The notes under the pieces are model-generated. The model worked only from the letters and a program-made list of their open reading frames with translations. It was not told where the DNA came from and ran no database searches. A stretch of DNA of 6,766 nt from positions 1 to 6,766 of the forward strand of contig JBMNNU010000177.1 of NCBI GenBank assembly GCA_050942695.1, written 5' to 3'. The stretch comes from JBMNNU01 sp050942695 (GTDB lineage: Bacteria > Chloroflexota > UBA6077). The first letter of the stretch is position 1. Each line of letters starts with the position of its first letter. The position numbers and the translations under genes were made by a program. Shown piece by piece: positions 1 to 4,904 of the stretch.

Positions 1-270
1 AATCTCCAGTGTTTCGACAGTGTATGAGATTCCGGGTCTATTAACGTCAACAAGGGACAATTCAAAAAAAGGATTTGTCGATATCGATAACTCCACCATT
101 CTGACCCTATGAAAAGCTGGAGAAACTCTTTGTAGCTTCTTGTGAGGCGGTTCCCCGGCAGGTACAAACAGCACTTTCTGCAAATTCAATCTGCTTCGTA
201 CCTCCTCAGCCGCTATAAGGTGCCCCAAATGAATCGGGTCGAATGTTCCGCCAATAACGCCTATCCTCAC
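1..270 (-). CDS. nadD: Nicotinate-nucleotide adenylyltransferase NadD, C-terminus cut by window edge
   Basis: This enzyme transfers AMP from ATP to nicotinate mononucleotide, giving deamido-NAD in cytoplasmic NAD biosynthesis. Only the first 90 codons are in the window; the family is usually about 200 residues. Seen directly: the N-terminal nucleotidyltransferase signature GGTFDPIHLGH at residues 7-17, which contains the HxGH motif (His14, His17) that binds ATP phosphates, and the FVPAGEPPHK segment at 35-44, typical of NadD and involved in substrate binding. The start is GTG at 268-270. It overlaps the TGA stop of obg as GTGA, and only a weak AAAGG-like ribosome binding site precedes it, so translation is probably coupled to obg. 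An obg-nadD order is common in bacteria. The frame is open to the window edge. The family call is very secure; the choice of GTG rests on the overlap and on the signature starting right after it. Confidence 0.95.
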   Translation of the reverse strand, partial: MRIGVIGGTFDPIHLGHLIAAEEVRSRLNLQKVLFVPAGEPPHKKLQRVSPAFHRVRMVELSISTNPFFELSLVDVNRPGISYTVETLEI

Positions 271-1541
271 CGCCTTTTTTTCTCCATCCTGAACTCTACT
301 TCTCCTACGCGCACTGTATCCCCCTCTTTTGCCCCCGCTTTTTGCAACATTTTCATAGCCCCCAGCCTGGCCAAACGTTTCTTCAACACCATGATCCCTT
401 CAGGTGTATCAGCGTTGATTAGGGAAGCTGCTCGTTCAGCCGTCCTTCCAGTTAGCCTGAAGGCTTCTCCCTCTCTAACTACTTCCATCTCCTTCCCAGG
501 CTGTGCCTCCAACCGGTATACTCGTATCCCCTCTGCTTCAGGTGGTATTGGTGGGGTAGGCATTTCCTTCAGTTTATCAATAACAAGATCGAGCAGCGAC
601 TGTATTCCCTCCCCTGTCGCAGCAGAAATTGGTACAGTGTTTACTCCCTTTGACTCCAGTTGTTCTCTTACCGCATCAAATCGCTCCCTGGCTTCTGGCA
701 GATCGATTTTGTTGTATGCAACAACCTGGGGCTTTTTACTCAGCTCTTCGCTGTACTCCATCAGCTCTCTATTCACAACCTCGAAATCTTTCACCGGGTC
801 ATCCGAAAGGCCGTTTAGCAGGTGAACCAACAATCTTGTCCGCTTTATGTGCCTGAGAAATTCTAGCCCCAGCCCGGCTCCTTTATGAGCCCCTTCTATC
901 AAACCAGGTATGTCAGCCACAACTATGCTCGTATCCCCAAGGGCCACAACGCCCAGGTTTGGAACCAAGGTCGTAAAGGGGTAATCAGCTATCTTTGGTC
1001 GTGCTGCCGTTATCCTCGACAATAGCGTTGATTTTCCGGCATTTGGCAGCCCAACAAGGCCTACATCAGCCAAAAGTCTAAGCTCCAAACGTAGCTTCCT
1101 TTGTTCCCCTTCCTCCCCTTTTTGAGCAATCCTAGGGGCCTGAATGACAGACGTGGCAAAGTGGGTGTTACCTAACCCTCCCCTACCACCTCTTGCCACT
1201 ATCGTTTTCGCCCCCGCCTCAGCGAGATCTGCAACGACCTCGCCATTCTCGTCGTACGCAATCGTCCCCACAGGGACTTTTATGGTCAGATTGTTCCCCT
1301 TGGCACCTTGCTTTCTTCCACCTGACCCATTACCCCCGTCCCCTGCTTTGAACTTTTGTCTATGTCTAAATCCGTACAGTGTATTTATATCTTCAGTTGC
1401 CTCAAGATATACATCCCCACCCCTGCCACCATCGCCACCATCAGGTCCCCCTCTAGGAACGAATTTTTCCCTCCTGAAGCTGACAACTCCGTTCCCACCA
1501 TTTCCAGCTTGAACAATTATCTCTGCTTCATCTATAAACAT
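267..1541 (-). CDS. obg: Obg/CgtA family ribosome-assembly GTPase
   Basis: Obg is an essential GTPase that binds the 50S ribosomal subunit during late assembly and links growth to (p)ppGpp and, in some species, to replication control. At 424 aa it is full length. The glycine-rich Obg fold is at residues 1-158 (GNGGNG at 13-18; GGPDGGDGGRGGD at 31-43). The G domain follows: P-loop GLPNAGKST at 164-172, switch I FTT at 189-191, DIPGL at 210-214, NKID at 277-280 and SAA at 306-308. A C-terminal OCT domain runs from about 338 to 418; it occurs in Gram-positive bacteria, Chloroflexota and some others but not in E. coli ObgE. The ATG at 1539-1541 has an AAAGAGGT ribosome binding site (1551-1558) nine bases upstream, and a promoter lies at 1591-1619. 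The stop overlaps nadD by four bases. No key residue is missing. Confidence 0.98.
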   Translation of the reverse strand: MFIDEAEIIVQAGNGGNGVVSFRREKFVPRGGPDGGDGGRGGDVYLEATEDINTLYGFRHRQKFKAGDGGNGSGGRKQGAKGNNLTIKVPVGTIAYDENGEVVADLAEAGAKTIVARGGRGGLGNTHFATSVIQAPRIAQKGEEGEQRKLRLELRLLADVGLVGLPNAGKSTLLSRITAARPKIADYPFTTLVPNLGVVALGDTSIVVADIPGLIEGAHKGAGLGLEFLRHIKRTRLLVHLLNGLSDDPVKDFEVVNRELMEYSEELSKKPQVVAYNKIDLPEARERFDAVREQLESKGVNTVPISAATGEGIQSLLDLVIDKLKEMPTPPIPPEAEGIRVYRLEAQPGKEMEVVREGEAFRLTGRTAERAASLINADTPEGIMVLKKRLARLGAMKMLQKAGAKEGDTVRVGEVEFRMEKKRR

Positions 1542-1550
1542 AAATTTATG

Positions 1551-1558
1551 ACCTCTTT
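1551..1558 (-). promoter_or_regulatory. Ribosome binding site of obg
   Basis: On the minus strand this reads AAAGAGGT, nine bases before the ATG at 1539-1541. It supports that ATG as the obg start, which also places the conserved MFIDEA N-terminus at residue 1. Confidence 0.7.
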
Positions 1559-1590
1559 GTTTCTATGCAGCGCGGGCAAAAGGTATACCC

Positions 1591-1619
1591 AATATAATCG
1601 TTCACCAATGTACCATCAA
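1591..1619 (-). promoter_or_regulatory. Predicted sigma-70 type promoter for obg-nadD
   Basis: On the minus strand a TTGATG -35 hexamer (1614-1619, four of six to consensus) and a TATATT -10 hexamer (1591-1596, five of six) are separated by exactly 17 bases. Transcription would start near 1584, giving a 5' leader of about 43 bases before the obg ATG. The upstream neighbour, an oxidoreductase operon, is closed by a strong terminator at 1922-1957, so obg-nadD needs its own promoter and this is the best candidate. The promoter directly abuts the AT-rich tract next to the DnaA-box cluster. It is predicted from sequence only. Confidence 0.6.
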
Positions 1620-1630
1620 CATTCTCAATC

Positions 1631-1669
1631 TCATAAAGATAATAATAAGATAGGAGACGTAGTAGGGGA
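1631..1669 (+). other. AT-rich tract with TAGTAG-GGG element, candidate origin unwinding region
   Basis: Reading the plus strand, an A/T-rich, T-poor stretch (GATAATAATAAGATAG, 1638-1653) is followed after ACG by TAG TAG (1660-1665) and GGGG (1666-1669 area), and then directly by the DnaA-box-like TGTGGAAAT (1670) and TGTGGATAC (1678). Known bacterial basal unwinding systems have this order: DnaA-trio repeats (5'-TAG/TAA type), a short GC cluster, then DnaA boxes reading TGTGGATAA. Only two perfect contiguous TAG trios are present; more TAA and TAG triplets occur farther out, in other phases. Assignment as an unwinding element is inference from architecture. Confidence 0.45.
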
Positions 1670-1865
1670 TGTGGAAATGTGGATACTAGCTTTGAGCTGT
1701 GTTTGGCTATCTGTTGAATGATTGTGGGAAAGGTATTGATGGACTCTGGATTGGCGCGATGGAGAGAAAATCGGCCAGCTTTTGGATGGAAAGATCATGT
1801 GGAAAGGGTGCCAACTTATCCACAGAGATAATAGGTTTTCCACATGAAACAGCGAGTTATCCACA
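1670..1865 (+). other. Cluster of DnaA boxes, candidate oriC or DnaA-binding locus
   Basis: Two perfect consensus boxes TTATCCACA are at 1816-1824 and 1857-1865, with TTTTCCACA (one mismatch) between them at 1836-1844. Their starts are 20 and 21 bases apart, about two helical turns, so the three boxes lie on one face of the DNA in the same orientation. In the opposite orientation are TGTGGATAC (1678-1686, one mismatch) and the weaker TGTGGAAAT (1670-1678), TGTGGGAAA (1723-1731) and TGTGGAAAG (1798-1806). All lie in the non-coding gap between a terminator and the obg promoter. Such density in about 200 bases is typical of oriC. dnaA, dnaN, rpmH or gidA are not visible here, so the site could instead be a DnaA-titrating or regulatory locus. 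Confidence 0.65.
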
Positions 1866-1921
1866 GTTATTGGGGAAACAGGACAGTTCTGTTTGCTTGG
1901 GAGCCGATCGAAGAACATGGA

Positions 1922-1957
1922 AAAAGCTGCCTTCCGGCTCGCCGGAAGGCAGCTTTT
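1922..1957 (-). terminator. Strong rho-independent terminator after the redox operon
   Basis: A perfect 16-bp stem (AAAAGCTGCCTTCCGG at 1922-1937 pairing with 1942-1957) closes on a four-base CTCG loop. On the minus strand it begins six bases after the stop codon of the FAD oxidoreductase and is followed by TTTTT, as expected for an intrinsic terminator. The plus strand also has a T-rich tail (TTTTCTTT), so it could act in both directions. It separates the operon from the DnaA-box region and obg. Confidence 0.9.
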
Positions 1958-1962
1958 CTTTA

Positions 1963-3222
1963 CTACCTGCCGATAAGGAACCCGTGAGTTGATGCGAAGT
2001 TGGTCTTGCCGGGCAGGAGCGCTGATGCAACGGATGCTGCCGGTGCTTTCTTTGCTATCAGCCATCTCCATACCCCAGCCATACGGATGTCGCCTGCTGC
2101 AACACCTCCTACCAGTCGGTCCTCAAACATTATCAGCTTACGGTAGTCGCCTGACTCTGGATTATAGTACTTCTCGACTCTAAGAAAATCCCCTTCGGGC
2201 TGGGTTACACCAACAGCAGCCATGGAGAAACCCAAGAAGGTGAAGGTGTTGAGTGTGACGGCCCCCCTGAAGGGCTTTTTGTGGCCGGCCATGTTATATG
2301 CTGCAACTCTTCCCTGCTCAGAGGCATTGCCCCATGTTGGGTTGGGGAATTTTCGCCCGCGGGCCAGATCCCAACCCTCAGCAACGTCGCCGGCTGCATA
2401 GATCCCAGGGACGTTGGTCTCCATGAACTCGTTGACCAGGATGCCACGACCAAAGGCAATCCCAGCGGGTTTGGCTAGGGCTAGATTTGGCCTAACCCCG
2501 GTGGCTATTACTACAACGTCGCAATCCAACCTGCTCCCATCGCTCAACTCAACCTGTTGAACCCGATCACCACCTAAGATCCGGGTGAGTCCGATCCCGG
2601 TGCGGATGGATAACCCTCTTTGCTCGAGAGCTCTCTGGACAATGGCGGCATCGTCCTTTGATAGCACAAGAGGCAGCACGCGGTCGAGCATCTCGATCAC
2701 TGTGGCCGACATCCCCTTCATCAAGAAGGCTTCGGCGGCTTTCAATCCTACCAAGCCGGCTCCGACAACCACAGCCCTGTTTCCCTTTCGCGTCCAACCC
2801 TCTAGCTTGACTGCATCGTCGTGAGTCCAGAGCGTAAATACCCCTGGTAGAGGCGATGCATGCATCGCCCCTAAACCCTCGATGGGAGGGATGAAGGGTT
2901 CTGCGCCCGTCGCTATCAGCAACCGGTCGTACTGGATCCTCTCATCTCCAGATAAGACCACCTCACGAGCGGATGTATCAAGCTTAACCGCCCTCTTGCC
3001 GGATAACAGTTGTAGACCCTCGGCCTTGAGCTGATCGGCAGTTGCTAGCAACATATTCTCGTAGGGGATCTTCCCTCCCACATAGTAGGAGGTGAGAACC
3101 TTTGAGTAGAAGGGTTGAGCTTCATCCGAGACGATTGCGACCTCATCATCTGGAGCGATACGGCGAAGGGTTATTGCGGCGGATATGCCCGCCGGCCCAT
3201 TGCCAATTATCAGATGTCTCAT
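1963..3222 (-). CDS. FAD-dependent NAD(P)H oxidoreductase, pyridine nucleotide-disulfide class fold
   Basis: This 419 aa flavoprotein probably moves electrons between NAD(P)H and the iron-sulfur proteins encoded upstream. An FAD-binding Rossmann motif is at residues 5-14 (IIGNGPAGIS), IATGAEP at 103-109, a second Rossmann motif for NAD(P) at 151-163 (VVVGAGLVGLKAA) with Glu177 at the end of the next strand, which suggests NADH preference, IATGVRP at 239-245 and the FAD-ribityl motif YAAGD at 275-279. The only cysteine is Cys234, and the Cys43-like position of CoA-disulfide and NADH peroxidase enzymes is Ser40, so it has no redox-active disulfide. It resembles rubredoxin reductase and the N-terminal part of NirB. 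FAD/NAD oxidoreductases of this kind are known next to some cooS-cooF pairs. ATG at 3220-3222 is preferred because AAGGGG lies seven bases upstream; a TTG six bases earlier would sit against that site. It is the last gene of the operon. Confidence 0.9.
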   Translation of the reverse strand: MRHLIIGNGPAGISAAITLRRIAPDDEVAIVSDEAQPFYSKVLTSYYVGGKIPYENMLLATADQLKAEGLQLLSGKRAVKLDTSAREVVLSGDERIQYDRLLIATGAEPFIPPIEGLGAMHASPLPGVFTLWTHDDAVKLEGWTRKGNRAVVVGAGLVGLKAAEAFLMKGMSATVIEMLDRVLPLVLSKDDAAIVQRALEQRGLSIRTGIGLTRILGGDRVQQVELSDGSRLDCDVVVIATGVRPNLALAKPAGIAFGRGILVNEFMETNVPGIYAAGDVAEGWDLARGRKFPNPTWGNASEQGRVAAYNMAGHKKPFRGAVTLNTFTFLGFSMAAVGVTQPEGDFLRVEKYYNPESGDYRKLIMFEDRLVGGVAAGDIRMAGVWRWLIAKKAPAASVASALLPGKTNFASTHGFLIGR

Positions 3223-3239
3223 AAGCAATCCCCTTTTTA

Positions 3240-3369
3240 AGCTGTGAGCTATTAGCTTTCAGCAATCAGCTTTCTTCGAAGGAAAGCCGTTGGTGAGGGG
3301 TTTCATTTGATAGGTTACGCTAACATCCTCGTTCCCAAGCTGATTACTGACGGCTGAAAGCTGACAGCT
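3240..3369. repeat. Imperfect inverted repeat filling the gap before the oxidoreductase gene
   Basis: The left arm (3240-3272) contains AGCTGTGAGC, TTTCAGC and AATCAGCTT. The right arm (3337-3369) is AAGCTGATT, a seven-base spacer, GCTGAAA and GCTGACAGCT. Reverse-complementing the right arm gives the same three blocks in the same order, with one mismatch and two small indels. The arms enclose about 64 bases. The right arm runs into the TAG stop codon (3368-3370) of the 216 aa gene. A second small palindrome, GCTTTC-TTCGAAG-GAAAGC, sits at 3269-3287. This looks like a small palindromic intergenic repeat or a miniature element remnant. No transposase is present, and other genomic copies cannot be seen from here. 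Confidence 0.55.
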
Positions 3370-4018
3370 AGTAAACTGGGTATTCGGCTGTCCAGAGCGG
3401 AGCATTTTTCTCCAACAGATCTACGGCTCGATTCACGTTGAAGTTGCCGCAGGAGCAGCACTTGCCCATCTGCACGGCCGCTTCCCTGGGTGATATGTAG
3501 CCCTTCCTAGCATCAACTATCGCCTTCTTCACATACTCCGAGGCGACCATGGCGTGGCCACACATCGTGGTGAACTCCAGCACCTCCCACTCAGGCAGGA
3601 GCTTGGTCTTGCCGAGGGTGCCCAGGGAGAACTCCCTGGTGTGCACCTTGGGCAATCCGACCTCTTCTACGATCGAATTAGCCTCCTCGATGAGGGCAGT
3701 GAGCACTATGGAGATACCTAGATCACGCTCTTTCAACTCTTTGAGACAGGCAACGACGTTCTCACGATTATCGAAGGTAAATTCGATAATCGTGGTCTTG
3801 CTTACCTTCTGAGCTATCTCCTCTGGGTCGACGTACAGCAGGTTGCCTGTCTTCATATCGCCGCCGTTGACCGGTTTATGCTTTGCACAGATCCGGACGA
3901 ACTCGGATCCAAGTGGAGCGAAGGTCTCCTCGTTGAACCCCTTTGCGGTACAGGCCAGGATCAGGAAGTCCTTTTTTAAGCTTTCGATGTCTCCTCTACG
4001 GTGCAGGCTATGGGTCAT
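3368..4018 (-). CDS. Uncharacterised cysteine-rich protein, possible iron-sulfur binder
   Basis: I do not recognise this 216 aa protein. It is soluble, with no signal peptide or membrane segment. Cysteines are at 23, 44, 91, 153, 187, 188 and 190. The C-terminal stretch has Cys153-Gly154 (TMCGHAM), a predicted helical segment with ISPREA at 175-180, and then KCCSCGNF at 186-193. The spacing Cys153 to Cys188 to Cys190 (35 and 37) matches by eye the second [2Fe-2S] motif CGxC...CxC of xanthine dehydrogenase-family small subunits, but the second cysteine of CGxC is Ala156. Cys187 could substitute. The ATG at 4016-4018 overlaps the TGA of the upstream gene as ATGA and is preceded by a perfect GGAGGTGA, so the two proteins are probably made in step. 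This suggests, but does not show, that they form a complex. Confidence 0.85.
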   Translation of the reverse strand: MTHSLHRRGDIESLKKDFLILACTAKGFNEETFAPLGSEFVRICAKHKPVNGGDMKTGNLLYVDPEEIAQKVSKTTIIEFTFDNRENVVACLKELKERDLGISIVLTALIEEANSIVEEVGLPKVHTREFSLGTLGKTKLLPEWEVLEFTTMCGHAMVASEYVKKAIVDARKGYISPREAAVQMGKCCSCGNFNVNRAVDLLEKNAPLWTAEYPVY

Positions 4019-4764
4019 GGGGTCACCTCCTCAACAAAGCGAGGGCGGCCCAGGCCGAGGTTGTTCTTGCTCACGGGGAGCATGGGGATTCCGCTCTCTT
4101 GGATCGCCTTCAGGACTGTCGTTGAGCCATCTGGTTTGAGTCGCGCAGCGATCTCGAAGGTGTATACGGTGCTGATCTCGTCGTTCACCTCTTCCTTTAG
4201 CAAGCGGAAAAGCTCCGGAAGTTTTTCCTCCGCCATTTCGAACTCGACTATTGCGGAGAGTGAGGCCTCACCCAGCACCTCGGGGTCCAGCTTCCCAGTC
4301 TTCTTGTCTACCATGAAGTGGGTGATGGGGTTGCCCTCGCAGAACTCGACCCCGAGCTTCGCAACGGCCATGCATACCTTCTCCACGTCGGTCCACCTAG
4401 AGCTGATGCCGGGGCGCCCCATCTCTATACCGACACCAATGCGGCCGTACTTAACCCGGCCTGTAACCTCGTTGGTCTTTATCTCTTCGGTACCGCGACC
4501 CGGTACGCCGGTGCCTTTGAACTCGATTAGTGGGTTGGAGAGGATAGCTCGGGCCATTCGAGGCCATGGCAGCTCTTCCATGTGCATGGCGTCCACTGGA
4601 CAGACCCCAGCGCGTTCGCAGACGCCGCACTCGACGCACTTCTCCTTGTCTATGACTACGTATGTCCTCCCCCCGTTGGCCACTCTTCCGAAGGAACGGG
4701 CTTGCACTGGGCAGAATGGGAGGCATTTGCCGCAGCCGATGCATTTGGTCTCATCTGTCTGCAT
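4015..4764 (-). CDS. Two-[4Fe-4S] ferredoxin domain fused to an unrecognised C-terminal domain
   Basis: Residues 1-60 form a bacterial ferredoxin-type domain. The first cluster motif is Cys8, Cys11, Cys14 and Cys18-Pro, with ordinary spacing. The second is Cys43, Cys46, Cys49 and Cys55-Pro, with five residues instead of three before the last cysteine. Residues 65-249 match no family I can name; they carry a glycine-rich PGRGTEE segment at 88-94, Cys131, Cys142 and a charged helical part around 175-195. The role is probably electron transfer with the neighbouring CooS-like protein and flavoprotein; the C-terminal part may bind a partner or substrate. The ATG at 4762-4764 has GGAGGAG five bases upstream. 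A 118-base gap separates it from the CooS-like gene, and its stop overlaps the next gene by four bases. The ferredoxin domain is certain; the overall function is unknown. Confidence 0.9.
   Translation of the reverse strand: MQTDETKCIGCGKCLPFCPVQARSFGRVANGGRTYVVIDKEKCVECGVCERAGVCPVDAMHMEELPWPRMARAILSNPLIEFKGTGVPGRGTEEIKTNEVTGRVKYGRIGVGIEMGRPGISSRWTDVEKVCMAVAKLGVEFCEGNPITHFMVDKKTGKLDPEVLGEASLSAIVEFEMAEEKLPELFRLLKEEVNDEISTVYTFEIAARLKPDGSTTVLKAIQESGIPMLPVSKNNLGLGRPRFVEEVTP
4023..4030 (-). promoter_or_regulatory. Ribosome binding site of the 216 aa gene
   Basis: On the minus strand this reads GGAGGTGA, four bases before the ATG at 4016-4018. It lies inside the last codons of the preceding gene. 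Together with the ATGA overlap it fixes the start and suggests reinitiation or coupled translation. Confidence 0.8.
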
Positions 4765-4769
4765 TCCGG

Positions 4770-4776
4770 CTCCTCC
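4770..4776 (-). promoter_or_regulatory. Ribosome binding site of the 249 aa ferredoxin-fusion gene
   Basis: On the minus strand this reads GGAGGAG, five bases before the ATG at 4762-4764. It confirms a start that places the first ferredoxin cysteine at residue 8. Confidence 0.75.
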
Positions 4777-4878
4777 AATTTAGCCTTCAGCATAATGTAA
4801 CGTCAGGGAACAGCTCCGAGATGGTCCCTGGTGATGTCGACGACGTTGATACAAATTCCAACGCCATCAAAAAACCAA

Positions 4879-4904
4879 GGACTCAGGACTCAGGGCTCAG
4901 GACT
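4879..4904. repeat. Heptamer tandem repeat spanning the stop codon of the CooS-like gene
   Basis: On the plus strand GGACTCA occurs twice, followed by GGGCTCA and then GGACT, giving 3.7 head-to-tail copies. On the minus strand the repeat encodes the last residues SPES and the TGA stop (4883-4885) of the CooS-like protein. Seven is not a multiple of three, so a gain or loss of one copy would change the C-terminal frame. It looks like a simple repeat that spread into the gene end. Confidence 0.8.

Noticed and set aside
142..825. Plus-strand open frame over nadD and obg
   Set aside because: It lies opposite two conserved housekeeping genes; its product is a serine-rich shadow translation.
1631..2071. 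Minus-strand open frame of 146 codons across the intergenic gap
   Set aside because: It runs through the end of the oxidoreductase gene, the terminator hairpin and the DnaA boxes, shows no family motif, and would have to be expressed through the terminator.
1963..3222. CoA-disulfide reductase or NADH peroxidase as identity of the flavoprotein
   Set aside because: The active-site cysteine position near residue 40 is serine, and the only cysteine (234) is in the NAD domain.
3223..3228. TTG start two codons upstream for the oxidoreductase
   Set aside because: The AAGGGG ribosome binding site would end essentially at the TTG, whereas spacing to the ATG at 3220-3222 is normal and the FAD motif follows immediately.
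3229..3367. Internal promoter for the oxidoreductase gene
   Set aside because: A TTGGGA and a TATCAA can be found on the minus strand, but they are about 20 bases apart and match poorly. The repeat content makes chance matches likely.
4001..4783. Long plus-strand open frame (260 codons) opposite the ferredoxin-fusion gene
   Set aside because: The minus strand encodes unmistakable ferredoxin cysteine motifs with strong ribosome binding sites. The plus-strand product is serine/proline-rich low-complexity sequence, as expected of a shadow frame.
4804..4830. Hairpin CAGGGA/TCCCTG in the gap after the CooS-like gene
   Set aside because: A six-base stem with a 15-base loop and no T-run is too weak to call a terminator or attenuator.
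4803..4874. Short minus-strand open frame in the 118-base gap (reads as INVVDITRDHLGAVP near its end)
   Set aside because: It looks faintly protein-like and could be a relic of the original CooS-like C-terminus, but it has only about 23 codons, no start or ribosome binding site, and no match I can name.
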